The notes below the pieces were generated by a model. That model was not told the DNA's origin, ran no database searches, and saw nothing but the letters and a program-made list of their open reading frames with translations. A DNA stretch of 64,000 nucleotides from Agrobacterium tumefaciens (GTDB taxonomy: Bacteria; Pseudomonadota; Alphaproteobacteria; Rhizobiales; Rhizobiaceae), in the NCBI RefSeq assembly GCF_000834635.1, contig NZ_JXQV01000011.1, positions 124,001 through 188,000 of the forward strand. The letters are read 5' to 3'. The position numbers and the translations under genes are program-made. Position 1 is the first letter of the stretch; the number at the start of each line of letters is the position of its first letter. Below, piece by piece: positions 55,279 through 63,854 of this stretch.

Positions 55279-56010
55279 TTGAAGGTGGATTTTGATGTTC
55301 GCAGGCTCTCTGCTGTGCCGTTTGACAGGTCGGTGAAGTCATTGCCGCGCGATCAGTTGGTGAGGAACCTCGCGCTTGCGGCTGCTGACAGCAACGTTAC
55401 AGCGGCGGTCGAGATGCTTGCGTCCTTTGCTGGCGCGGCTCACTATCTGCTGGCCCGCGAAGACCTGTTGCAGGAAGCCGGGCTGAACTTCATCATAACG
55501 TCCGACTGGCCGTTCGATCTGGTGCGCAGGCTGAGCCTTGAGCTGACCAACAATCAGAACCGCGTCAGCGAAATGGAAAAATGCCTGGCGCTCTTGAAGC
55601 CAAGGATGCTTTTCCTTCCCGAAGATGCCGTCATTCCCCATGGTGTGAACCCGCAATATTGCGCAATCACCTTCTGTGTTGGTCGCGTCAGGTTCTCTCT
55701 TCTGTTGCTGTTTGCTGAGGATAGCGTGCCCGTGGATGATCGGCTGCGGGAGGCAGGCATGCTGGCAGGCTATTTCGCCAGCTCCGGCGTCGTGGCTGAA
55801 TCGCGTGTCGAGCGCGACATCGATCTGACCGAGCGCGAGCTTGAGTGCCTTTTCTGGATCGCCGAGGGCAAGACCAGCGATGAAATGGCGACGATCCTGG
55901 GAATTTCCCGCAATACAATCAACAACTACATCACCAGTGTCATGCGCAAGACCGCAACCAAGACCCGCTCCGAGGCCATTGCCTATGCGGTCCGCAACAA
56001 TCTGGTATAG
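55279..56010 (+). CDS. visN: LuxR-type motility regulator VisN
   Basis: A 243-residue regulator. The N-terminal domain (about 20-175) is an autoinducer/ligand-binding-like alpha/beta domain. The C-terminal LuxR helix-turn-helix (LTERELECLFWIAEGKTSDE through GISRNTINNYITSVMRK) begins near residue 182. In Sinorhizobium and Agrobacterium VisN and VisR form a complex that activates the flagellar regulon through Rem. The start is TTG at 55279 with AAGAGGG nine bases before it. It lies 11 bases before visR. Confidence 0.92.
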   Translation: MKVDFDVRRLSAVPFDRSVKSLPRDQLVRNLALAAADSNVTAAVEMLASFAGAAHYLLAREDLLQEAGLNFIITSDWPFDLVRRLSLELTNNQNRVSEMEKCLALLKPRMLFLPEDAVIPHGVNPQYCAITFCVGRVRFSLLLLFAEDSVPVDDRLREAGMLAGYFASSGVVAESRVERDIDLTERELECLFWIAEGKTSDEMATILGISRNTINNYITSVMRKTATKTRSEAIAYAVRNNLV

Positions 56011-56021
56011 GGGCGCATCAG

Positions 56022-56765
56022 ATGGGGTATTACAAGGGTTCCGACGGCGCCACAGAGCTGGTCTCGCCGCCACGCACAGGCTCGTCTGCCAGCCGTTCTG
56101 ATCTGTTTCCCAGGCTGGTGGCCATACAGCGCGTTTTAGGCGCGAAGAATTTCGTCGTGGTGCGGGCCATCGCATCGGGCTTTCCCAACAAGCGCAAGCT
56201 GTTTTGCGAGATGGAAAACTGGGGCATCAGCGCCAACGAACAAAGCGCACGCCTCGTTCATGCCATGGGAGATCGTCTTCTGGATCACCTGGAGCGATCC
56301 CTGCTGCCCGTGACCTGGAAAAGCGACAGAGGCGGCGGCTTTGCCGATATTCCCGATGTGCCTGCGCTCATGGTTCGGCTTCTCAACGAAGAACTGTCCT
56401 ATGCCGGATTGGCGCTTCCAGCGCGGCTCGGTACGATTGGCAACGGCTATGTCGTGTTCTGCGGAACGAACCTGCTGCTGGACAACGAAATCGTTCTCGA
56501 GCAGCACATAAAATGCACCGAGATCATGGTGGATCTGCTGGCGCTCGATGAGCGGCGTGTGACACCGGCGGAATCGCTCAGCGAACGCGAAGTGGCCTGC
56601 CTGCAACTTGCAGGTGATGGCCGCATCAGCGAAGAGATCGCCGTCAAGCTTGGTCTTTCGGTTCACACCGTCAACGCCTATCTCGGATCAGCCACCATCA
56701 AGCTGGATTCCGTGAACCGCATCCAGGCAATCGCGAAGGCGATCCGGATGGGCTACATCCACTAG
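56022..56765 (+). CDS. visR: LuxR-type motility regulator VisR
   Basis: A 247-residue partner of VisN. The C-terminal helix-turn-helix is LSEREVACLQLAGDGRISEE through LGLSVHTVNAYLGSATIK, with recognition helix residues typical of the LuxR family. The N-terminal domain is again ligand-binding-like. AGGGG lies eight bases before the ATG. A strong terminator follows. Confidence 0.92.
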   Translation: MGYYKGSDGATELVSPPRTGSSASRSDLFPRLVAIQRVLGAKNFVVVRAIASGFPNKRKLFCEMENWGISANEQSARLVHAMGDRLLDHLERSLLPVTWKSDRGGGFADIPDVPALMVRLLNEELSYAGLALPARLGTIGNGYVVFCGTNLLLDNEIVLEQHIKCTEIMVDLLALDERRVTPAESLSEREVACLQLAGDGRISEEIAVKLGLSVHTVNAYLGSATIKLDSVNRIQAIAKAIRMGYIH

Positions 56766-56848
56766 AAGGTCCCATTCAACACGGGAATCCGTTTGCCGGG
56801 CTCACCCCGAACCGACGGATTGTGTTAACGCTTTCTTACACTCTGTTT

Positions 56849-56887
56849 AATCGGCCTGAAGTCTCCCAGACATCAGGCCGATTTTTT
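56849..56887 (+). terminator. Terminator after visR
   Basis: An 11-bp stem AATCGGCCTGA/TCAGGCCGATT with a 13-base loop runs into TTTTTT. The convergent glycosyltransferase gene ends two bases beyond, so the hairpin may serve both, but the T-run favours the plus strand. Confidence 0.85.
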
Positions 56888-56888
56888 A

Positions 56889-58811
56889 TCATCTTTCGTC
56901 GAACGGGGCAGTCCGGGGAGGCAGGGCAGGGACGTCGAAATGATCAGGTGCTTCGCCTGATTTCGCCCTGTCGGCCATCATCTGATAGGCCGTTTCCAGA
57001 TGGCGGCAATAGCGTTCCGCATCGAAAAGTGGTTTTACAAAACGGTTCGCATCAATGCGGGCTCTGATGTTCTTCAGTGCCTCAGGATTCTGCGCGAAGG
57101 CAACGGCCATGTCTGCATAGGCCTCTTCATCCTCGGCGATCAGTTCCGGCGCTCCTATGGCATGCAGCAGGCTTTCACTGACGCGGGAAGCGAAGTTCGT
57201 GCCTTTCATCGTCAGCACGGGCAGGCCTGACCAGAGCTGCTCCGACGTTGTCGTGTGGCCATTGACCGGGAAGGTGTCGAGGCCGAGATCGGCAACCGTG
57301 ATACGGTTAAGGTGAAGCTCGAACTCCAGCTTGTTCATGAAGAACACACGCTTTGCCGGAATGCTCAGCTCCAGGAACTTGGCGAGAATGTTCTTTTTGC
57401 TGTCCTGGCTGTTGTGCAGAATCCAGATGACGCTATTGGGCGTGCGCTTCAGGATATTGCCCCAGGCCTGAATTGTTTTCGGGGTAATTTTGCGGTTCGC
57501 GTTGAAGGATGCGAAAACGAAGGCGTCTTCCGGCAGGCCCACATCGGCACGGCTCATCTGCTTTGCCAGCGGACGGTTGACGGGGTCGTTTGGCTGATAG
57601 GTATCGGGCAACCGCACGAATTTCTCGTAGTAATGCGGCTTGGAGCTATCGGGCAGAACATAGTGGTCGCCGATGACGTAATCGAGGTCGACATTGACGG
57701 TGGAGCCCGGAAAGCCGATCCACGCAACATGAACGGGTGCCGCGCCCATGTTGAGAATGGCTGTGCGGTTGCCCGCCGTGTGACCCTTAAGGTCGACCAG
57801 AATATCGATGTTGCGGGCCTTGATGGTGGCCAGCGCCTCTTCATTGGTCATCTCTCTGATGGTCACGACATCGCCCCACAGGCTGCGGTCGGCCTCGTTC
57901 GTTTGCAGGAGATCCGGGTCCGAGTGGCAAAACAGCGTGACCTCGAAGCGGTCACGATCGTGCAGCTCCAGCACGCGACGGATGAGCTTCATGGTCGCAT
58001 GCTTGTCGAACAAGTCGGAGGAGAGGTAGCCGACGCGGATCTTCTCGCCCCATGTGTGAGGCATCTGGTGCCGCTTGACGGTCATCTCGGGGCTGAAGAC
58101 CGGTGTGTTGCTACGGGCTATCTGGTTGATGTGTTCGTCAGCACTCCAGTGGAGATTGAAGAACGTGCCATCAAGCGCAATGAAATCGGTCTCTCCGGCT
58201 GCCACGGCTGCATCGATGATGGGCTGATGAAGCTCGATTGCGTCGTACTTGCTGTGTTCGCGGCAGAATACGAGATACATCAGACGCACGGCCTGCTGGC
58301 GCGGCAGCTTTGCAAGAAGCAGGCGTGCGGTATCGATATCGCGCGGGTCGAACAGATCCCATGTGGTGATGGCTATGCGCGCGCCGAGCTTGATGTGAGC
58401 GATCTTGTCGCTCTTCATCAGGATGCTTTTCAGCGCACGGGCAATCTTCTGCTCACCGCGCTCGAGCAGTATCGTGCCAACGATATAGGTGATGTCCGGG
58501 TGCCTGTGGAAGCGGTGGATAAGCCTGTTGGAAAGGGCCAGTGCCTTGTCCTTCTGGCCGCCGTCGAAGTAGAGTTTGATGGCCTCAACGAGATAGCTTT
58601 CGGCTTCCATGCCGCCCTGCTCGAACGCAAGCTCATAGGACGTTGCGGCTTGTTCCGGCATGCCGATTTGCAGGCAGGTCTTTGCCAGAAGAGCATAGGT
58701 CCGTGCGTCGCGCTTGGTATCGATCAGCCGGTTCAGCGTTGCCAGTGCCTGCGTATATTGCCCTGTCTTGAAGTGCTTGGATGCCGCGGAGTAGCTGATT
58801 TCGTTCAACAT
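56889..58811 (-). CDS. Second TPR/O-GlcNAc-transferase-like glycosyltransferase
   Basis: A 640-residue protein from the ATG at 58811 (MLNEISYSAASKHFKTGQYT); an open upstream frame lacks support. Residues 1-170 contain TPR-like helical repeats. The GT41 catalytic region shows VGYLSSDLFDKHATMKLIRR, VAWIGFPGSTVNVDLDYVIG, FNANRKITPKTIQAWGNILK and FPVNGHTTTSEQLWSGLPVL, then TMKGTNFASRVSESLL. It is the closer of the two to classical OGT because it keeps the GHTT motif. It lies directly upstream of, and divergent from, the flagellin genes. Flagellin is a natural candidate substrate. Confidence 0.88.
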   Translation of the reverse strand: MLNEISYSAASKHFKTGQYTQALATLNRLIDTKRDARTYALLAKTCLQIGMPEQAATSYELAFEQGGMEAESYLVEAIKLYFDGGQKDKALALSNRLIHRFHRHPDITYIVGTILLERGEQKIARALKSILMKSDKIAHIKLGARIAITTWDLFDPRDIDTARLLLAKLPRQQAVRLMYLVFCREHSKYDAIELHQPIIDAAVAAGETDFIALDGTFFNLHWSADEHINQIARSNTPVFSPEMTVKRHQMPHTWGEKIRVGYLSSDLFDKHATMKLIRRVLELHDRDRFEVTLFCHSDPDLLQTNEADRSLWGDVVTIREMTNEEALATIKARNIDILVDLKGHTAGNRTAILNMGAAPVHVAWIGFPGSTVNVDLDYVIGDHYVLPDSSKPHYYEKFVRLPDTYQPNDPVNRPLAKQMSRADVGLPEDAFVFASFNANRKITPKTIQAWGNILKRTPNSVIWILHNSQDSKKNILAKFLELSIPAKRVFFMNKLEFELHLNRITVADLGLDTFPVNGHTTTSEQLWSGLPVLTMKGTNFASRVSESLLHAIGAPELIAEDEEAYADMAVAFAQNPEALKNIRARIDANRFVKPLFDAERYCRHLETAYQMMADRAKSGEAPDHFDVPALPPRTAPFDER

Positions 58812-59184
58812 TTTTCTTGTTCGATCCTCTTGCCATCGTCGCTGCAGGCGTAAGCCCAAGACGGACACAGATGTAGCCGTTTCAAAATTTCTAATGAAAG
58901 ATACGCGCTGAAGCTTGCTTGAAGCAGGACTTTGCGAGGCGCCGACCATTCCAAATGGAACAGCCTTAACCATGGCCGTTTGTCCATAATTAACCATCAG
59001 AATCAACAGCTATAGGTCTATCTCCGAAATTAAGGACTTGGAAATGCTTGCCGCGCATTTTCAATCCTGCGTGACGGGTTTGGTGTCCATGGAATTGGAA
59101 CCGAGTGGCATGATGCCGAACCGTTCGCGCCGGTACGAAATCCGGCATGTCCCTCTCTTGTACCGCGTTTTTAAGGGGCAACTT
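58812..59184. other. Divergent promoter region of the second OGT-like gene and the first flagellin gene
   Basis: About 370 bases. The right part is the first flagellin leader with the element listed separately. A weak CCTCGCAAAG match on the minus strand (around 58930-58940) resembles the motif found before other motility genes but lacks one base. Confidence 0.35.
59149..59179 (+). promoter_or_regulatory. Flagellin leader element that can pair with the ribosome binding site (first copy)
   Basis: GTCCCT (59149-59154) can pair with AGGGGC (59174-59179), which is the Shine-Dalgarno of the first flagellin gene. It follows CCGGCAT, a block shared with the next two genes. Confidence 0.45.
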
Positions 59185-60063
59185 ATGTCTAGCATCAACT
59201 TCAACTCTTCCGCCAGCAACGCACTCCAGACACTGCGTGGCATCAACAACAACCTCGGCAAGACCCAGGACCGCGTTTCGACCGGCCTCAAGATTGGCGA
59301 CGCTTCTGACGGTGCGGCTTACTGGTCCATCGCGACGACGATGAAGTCTGACAACAAGGCACTCGGCGCAGCAACGGATGCACTCGGCATCGGTGCAGCC
59401 AAGGTCGACACGGCTTATGCCGCTATGGACAGCGCGATTGACGTCGTCAACGAAATCAAGGCAAAGCTGACAACCGCCAGCGAAAGCTCTGTCAACAAGG
59501 ACCAGGTCCAGCTCGAAGTTAAGAAGCTTCAGGAACAGCTGACAGCTATCGGCCAGGCAGCATCCTTCAACGGCGAAAACTGGGCAGTTCAGTCTTCCAC
59601 GTCTTCGAAGACAACAGTTGTGGACGGCTTCATTCGTAACACCGACGGCACCGTAAAGGTGACGAACGCGTCGTTCGACTCTGGCTCTTATGCCATGTTC
59701 AGCACGATTGACGGCGGCGTCGGCAGCGGCGGTGTTCTGGCCGGCGTTATGACGATCGCTCTTACGAGCGTCATGACACAGGGTCAGATCGACGACTTCC
59801 TGACGACTGTTGAGACAGCGCTCAGCGAATTGACCGATGGTGCAGCGGCTCTCGGTGCTCTGTCCAAGCGTATCGATCTTCAGGACGCATATTCCAGCAA
59901 GCTTAGCGACGCTATGGAAGCCGGTGTAAGCAAACTGGTCGACGCCGACATGGAAGAAGAATCTGCTCGCCTCTCTGCTCTGCAGACACAGCAGCAGCTG
60001 GCAGTACAGGCGCTCTCGATCGCCAACTCCAGCTCCGACAGCCTGCTCACACTCTTCCGTTAA
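59185..60063 (+). CDS. fla: Flagellin, first of four
   Basis: A 292-residue flagellin. The N-terminal D0/D1 region (NALQTLRGINNNLGKTQDRV, then STGLKIGDASDGAAYWSIAT) and the C-terminal LVDADMEEESARLSALQTQQ, then QLAVQALSIANSS are the helical ends that form the filament core. The central domain is short and Ser/Thr/Gly rich. The real start is the ATG at 59185 with AAGGGG upstream; the open upstream frame is leader. It ends at a terminator. Confidence 0.95.
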   Translation: MSSINFNSSASNALQTLRGINNNLGKTQDRVSTGLKIGDASDGAAYWSIATTMKSDNKALGAATDALGIGAAKVDTAYAAMDSAIDVVNEIKAKLTTASESSVNKDQVQLEVKKLQEQLTAIGQAASFNGENWAVQSSTSSKTTVVDGFIRNTDGTVKVTNASFDSGSYAMFSTIDGGVGSGGVLAGVMTIALTSVMTQGQIDDFLTTVETALSELTDGAAALGALSKRIDLQDAYSSKLSDAMEAGVSKLVDADMEEESARLSALQTQQQLAVQALSIANSSSDSLLTLFR

Positions 60064-60088
60064 GACGAGTTTCAGCTCTGAAATACGA

Positions 60089-60116
60089 AGGTCGGACCGC
60101 GAGGTCCGGCCTTTTT
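60089..60116 (+). terminator. Terminator after the first flagellin gene
   Basis: A 10-bp stem AGGTCGGACC/GGTCCGGCCT with a GCGA loop (one G-T pair) is followed by TTTTT. Confidence 0.85.
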
Positions 60117-60295
60117 CGTTGTTCGTTAACAAAGTATTACCAAATTATTTTCAAAATTAACTAAAAATTTATACAATATTTGGAAGTCCTTAACCTTAAT
60201 GGGTTTAGATCGGTCTATCGAAACGACGGCCGAATGTTAACTATATTGCTCGGCAGGCATGAAGCTGATCGTCGTTTACCGGTAAAGGCCGGAAT

Positions 60296-60323
60296 GTCCC
60301 TTCAATTTACTTGCCAAAGGGGC
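60296..60323 (+). promoter_or_regulatory. Flagellin leader element that can pair with the ribosome binding site (second copy)
   Basis: GTCCCTT (60296-60302) can pair over seven positions with AAGGGGC (60317-60323), the Shine-Dalgarno of the second flagellin gene, with one G-U pair and a 14-base loop. CCGGAAT precedes it. Confidence 0.5.
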
Positions 60324-60333
60324 AATTAATACT

Positions 60334-61209
60334 ATGACCAGCATCCTGACCAACACTTCTGCTATGTCTGCACTGCAGACCCTTCGCTCAATCAACAGCG
60401 ACCTTTCCACAACGCAGGACCGCGTTTCTTCTGGTGAAAAGGTCGGCAAGGCCGCCGACAACGTTGCCTACTGGTCGATTTCCACAACCATGAATTCGGA
60501 CAACAAGGCGTTGAATGCTGCGACCGACGCTCTGGGTGTTGGTGCTGCGAAAGTTGATACAGCTTATGCCGCCATGGACAGCGCGATCGACGTCGTCAAC
60601 GAAATCAAGGCAAAGCTGACAACCGCCAGCGAAACTTCGGTCAACAAGGACCAGGTTCAGCTCGAAATCACCAAGCTTCAGGAACAGCTGACAGCCATCG
60701 GCCAGGCAGCATCCTTCAACGGTGAAAACTGGGCAGTTCGCGGCGCCGCTTCCTCCACAACAGTTGTGGATGGCTTCATCCGCAGCGCCGACGGCACAGT
60801 CAAGGTAACAACAGCGACGTTCAACGCAGGCTCCTACGCCCTGTTTGACACAATCGCTGCTGGCGTTGGCAGCAACGGCATCTTGGCTGCCGTTATGACG
60901 ATCTCTCTTACGAGCGTAACGACTCAGGGCAACATCGACGCGTTCCTGACCACAGTTCAGACCGCTCTCGACACGCTCACAGACGGTGCTGCTGCACTCG
61001 GTGCCCTGTCTTCCCGTATCGACATGCAGGACGACTATTCCAGCAAGCTCAGCGACGCGATCAAGTCTGGTGTTAGCCGCCTGGTCGACGCCGACATGGA
61101 AGAGGAATCTGCTCGCCTCTCGGCCCTGCAGACACAGCAGCAGCTGGCAGTTCAGTCGCTCTCGATTGCGAACTCCAGCTCCGAAAACATCATGACTCTT
61201 TTCAGATAG
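60334..61209 (+). CDS. fla: Flagellin, second of four
   Basis: A 291-residue flagellin close to the first copy and third copy, with SALQTLRSINSDLSTTQDRV at the N-terminus and ARLSALQTQQQLAVQSLSIA at the C-terminus. The middle region is the most variable. It has its own leader, with AAAGGGG before the ATG, and its own terminator, so it is transcribed separately. Confidence 0.95.
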   Translation: MTSILTNTSAMSALQTLRSINSDLSTTQDRVSSGEKVGKAADNVAYWSISTTMNSDNKALNAATDALGVGAAKVDTAYAAMDSAIDVVNEIKAKLTTASETSVNKDQVQLEITKLQEQLTAIGQAASFNGENWAVRGAASSTTVVDGFIRSADGTVKVTTATFNAGSYALFDTIAAGVGSNGILAAVMTISLTSVTTQGNIDAFLTTVQTALDTLTDGAAALGALSSRIDMQDDYSSKLSDAIKSGVSRLVDADMEEESARLSALQTQQQLAVQSLSIANSSSENIMTLFR

Positions 61210-61230
61210 TCGTTTCACTCTTCAAAACAG

Positions 61231-61262
61231 AAAGCCGCGCTCTCAGCGCGGCTTTTTTTTTA
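61231..61262 (+). terminator. Terminator after the second flagellin gene
   Basis: AAAGCCGCGC pairs with GCGCGGCTTT around TCTCA, followed by a long T-run. Confidence 0.9.
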
Positions 61263-61490
61263 TAAAAAATATTAACCATTCAAATTTAAAATTCTGCATA
61301 ATTAACAATATGTTATTGATGATTAACCGGCTCGTTCGGTCTTAATGCTTTCTTCAATAAGGTAAAAGATTCCCTACGATTAAATCTTTGTTAACCAAAA
61401 ACCTGTTTTCTGTGGTCATCGAAACAGCGCACCGAACTCTTAATCGGTAAGCATGAAGCTGCCTGCTGCGTTTCCCGGCTTGACCGGAAT

Positions 61491-61520
61491 GTCCCTTCTT
61501 AAAGAATTTGCCAAAGGGGC
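61491..61520 (+). promoter_or_regulatory. Flagellin leader element that can pair with the ribosome binding site (third copy)
   Basis: GTCCCTT (61491-61497) can pair with AAGGGGC (61514-61520), the Shine-Dalgarno of the third flagellin gene. The spacing and flanks match the second copy closely. Confidence 0.5.
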
Positions 61521-61529
61521 GACCTGAAG

Positions 61530-62411
61530 ATGACAAGTATTCTGACAAACACCTCTGCAATGTCTGCTCTCCAGACGCTGCGCTCGATCAACATGGACCT
61601 CTCCAATACACAAGATCGCGTCTCGTCTGGTTTCCGCGTTGGTCAGGCCAAGGACAACGTCGCTTACTGGTCCATCTCCACGACCATGAACTCCGACAAC
61701 AAGGCGCTGAACGCAGCGTCTGACGCTCTGGGTGTTGGTGCTGCAAAGGTTGATACAGCCTATGCCGCCATGGAAAGCGCCATTAGCGCGGTCGACGAAA
61801 TCAAGGCCAAGCTTGTAACAGCAAGCGAGCAGTCAACCGACAAGGCGCAGATTCAGCTCGAAATCGGCAAGCTTCAGGAACAGCTCTCGGCAATCGCTCA
61901 GGGTGCGTCCTTCTCCGGCGAAAACTGGATGGTTCTGGGCAACTCCACGGAAGCAAGCGTTGTTGATGGTTTCATCCGTACATCCAGCGGCGGCGTGAGT
62001 GTTACGACCGCGAAATTCAACATTGCATCCTACGCCATGTTCTCTACCATCAATGCCAGCGGCGTTGGCGAGGGTGGTATCCTCGGAAGCGTCATGAGCG
62101 TGCAGCTGACCAGCGTTTCCACCCAGGGCGAAATCGACGCCTTCATGACTACCGTCGAAGCTGCAATGAGCGGCCTGACTGACTCGGCTGCCGCTATCGG
62201 CGCCCTTCAGACCCGTATCGACCTGCAGGATGCCTATTCCGCGAAATTGTCTGACGCGATGGAAGCCGGTGTGAGCCGTCTGGTCGATGCCGACATGGAA
62301 GAAGAATCGGCCAAGCTCTCTGCATTGCAGACGCAGCAGCAGCTCGCGATCCAGTCTCTGTCGATTGCGAACTCCAGCGCGAAAAACATCATGTCGCTCT
62401 TCCAGCAGTAA
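61530..62411 (+). CDS. fla: Flagellin, third of four
   Basis: A 293-residue flagellin very similar to the second one in its ends (ALQTLRSINMDLSNTQDRVS; KLSALQTQQQLAIQSLSIAN). The central part differs. It has its own leader and terminator. Multiple closely related flagellins forming a complex filament are typical of Agrobacterium and Sinorhizobium. Confidence 0.95.
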   Translation: MTSILTNTSAMSALQTLRSINMDLSNTQDRVSSGFRVGQAKDNVAYWSISTTMNSDNKALNAASDALGVGAAKVDTAYAAMESAISAVDEIKAKLVTASEQSTDKAQIQLEIGKLQEQLSAIAQGASFSGENWMVLGNSTEASVVDGFIRTSSGGVSVTTAKFNIASYAMFSTINASGVGEGGILGSVMSVQLTSVSTQGEIDAFMTTVEAAMSGLTDSAAAIGALQTRIDLQDAYSAKLSDAMEAGVSRLVDADMEEESAKLSALQTQQQLAIQSLSIANSSAKNIMSLFQQ

Positions 62412-62430
62412 GTTTCTGCTCTTTCACATC

Positions 62431-62466
62431 AAAACCGCGCCCTCTGAAAAGGAGGCGCGGTTTTTT
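62431..62466 (+). terminator. Terminator after the third flagellin gene
   Basis: AAAACCGCGCC pairs with GGCGCGGTTTT around a short loop and is followed by TTTTTT. Confidence 0.9.
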
Positions 62467-62518
62467 CGTGTTTGCCGACAAGCACTTCAAAACACGTCAT
62501 TTTTTCTCGCGCACCGCA

Positions 62519-62541
62519 CATTGCGCAAGCTTCGCCATAGC
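62519..62541 (+). promoter_or_regulatory. Motif TTGCGCAAGCTTCGCC upstream of the fourth flagellin gene
   Basis: The 14 bases GCGCAAGCTTCGCC are identical to those before fliF. The copy lies about 165 bases before the gene. The other three flagellin genes lack it. Confidence 0.4.
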
Positions 62542-62701
62542 TTGGGCCTATACATGGCTTGTCACAGGTTTATCCTTTCGTTAACCTTCCAGCCGTGCGT
62601 TGTGCATGTTTTGCCCAACCCAAGCCTCTTCATGATGAGAGTGCGGCTTAGCGCCAGTGTGTTCTGGCATGTTCCGTTTCTCTCTGCCCGAAGTAGGTTC
62701 C

Positions 62702-63667
62702 ATGACCAAGATTCTCTCTTCCAACACCGTGCAAAGTGCGCTTCAAACGCTCCTGTTCAGCGACGATACGCTGCAGCAAACGCAGCAGCGCGTGACCTCG
62801 GGACTGAAGATTGCCAATGCGGCGGATAATTCGGGTTACTGGTCCACAGCCACCAATCTGAGATCCGATAGCGGCGTTCTGGCCAGTGTCAGTGACGCGC
62901 TGGATCTTGGCGCATCCAAGGCCGACACGGCCTATGAGGCGGTGTCGTCGATGATCGATGTCGTCGACCAGATCATGGTTCAGCTGACAACCGCGCATGA
63001 AACAGGCGCCGACCGTGGCCAGATCAACAATGCCATCAATGCCCTCAAGAGCAATCTTTACTCAGTTGCACAGGCAGCCTCCTTCTCTGGAGACAACTGG
63101 CTGTTTAACTCCAGTGAGCTGCTTCCATCGGTCAAATCTGTACCGTTTGCGTTCAACAAGAGCACAACCGGCGCCATTTCGCTGCAATATCTTGAAGTCC
63201 GCACATCCCAGACGACAATGGTGGACACAAACGATGCGGAACGCGGTTTGATGACCAAATCCATGGATGCGAGTGCCCGCAACCCCGACGTTCCTTCGTC
63301 GCCGCGTGAATACTACCTGCTCAACGCTAACTCCGCTACCGCCGCTGCGGGAACCGAAATCATGGTTTCGGATTCAACCACCCAGGCTGAGCTTGACGAC
63401 ATGGTCTATGTGGTCGGCAATATCCAGAAGCAGCTCAATGTTCTGGGCGGGGCGATCGGTAGCATGTCGAACCGGATGGATCAGCAGACAGTCTTCATCA
63501 GTGCCTTGAAGGATTCCATGGACAAGAGTGTCAGCCGACTGGTGGATGCCAACATGGAAGAGGAGTCGACACGGTTGACGGCCTATAAGACCCAACGCGA
63601 TCTGGCCGTCGAAGTCGTATCCATGGCCAATAATCATGAAAAAAGCCTCGCAGGCCTTCTTGGCTGA
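62702..63667 (+). CDS. fla: Flagellin, divergent fourth copy
   Basis: A 321-residue flagellin that differs from the other three. The ends are recognisable (NTVQSALQTLLFSDDTLQQT and VSRLVDANMEEESTRLTAYK), but the middle is longer, with SPREYYLLNANSATAAAG. The start is the ATG at 62702 with only a weak ribosome binding site. It lacks the GTCCCTT leader element. The pattern suggests a minor filament protein with separate control, as with FlaD in Agrobacterium; this naming is inference. Confidence 0.92.
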   Translation: MTKILSSNTVQSALQTLLFSDDTLQQTQQRVTSGLKIANAADNSGYWSTATNLRSDSGVLASVSDALDLGASKADTAYEAVSSMIDVVDQIMVQLTTAHETGADRGQINNAINALKSNLYSVAQAASFSGDNWLFNSSELLPSVKSVPFAFNKSTTGAISLQYLEVRTSQTTMVDTNDAERGLMTKSMDASARNPDVPSSPREYYLLNANSATAAAGTEIMVSDSTTQAELDDMVYVVGNIQKQLNVLGGAIGSMSNRMDQQTVFISALKDSMDKSVSRLVDANMEEESTRLTAYKTQRDLAVEVVSMANNHEKSLAGLLG

Positions 63668-63685
63668 TGACGCCTGGGGGTTCAT

Positions 63686-63700
63686 CCTCGCACAAGTTTG
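63686..63700 (+). promoter_or_regulatory. Motif CCTCGCACAAGTTTG upstream of the last gene
   Basis: A copy of the TCGC[GA]CAAG motif, nearly identical to the one before motA in its first ten bases, about 155 bases before the partial gene at the window end. Confidence 0.4.
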
Positions 63701-63854
63701 AACCTCTATTTTAGAAAACTGAATTGCTGCCGGATTTTCTTGGGTGTTGAGCAAACGACCCGATCCTGCTGGCCCTCTCTGAATGCCTTGCGGATGATTT
63801 CATGATTTTCTTCTCCATCGAAACGACAAGCACGTTACTGGGCGAGGTGAAGCT

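Larger units (their letters stand above)
61210..61529. other. Intergenic region with promoter and leader of the third flagellin gene
   Basis: 320 bases, A/T rich after the terminator. The leader shares GCATGAAGCTG and ACCGGAATGTCCCTTC with the second flagellin leader, showing that the leaders were duplicated with the genes. No coding frame is seen. Confidence 0.5.

Noticed and set aside
57255-58853. 532-codon plus-strand frame opposite the second OGT-like gene
   Set aside because: It has no ribosome binding site or domain; the minus strand carries the GT41 motifs.
58812-59006. N-terminal extension of the second OGT-like protein
   Set aside because: No ribosome binding site; the extension lies in the divergent promoter region and lacks TPR character.
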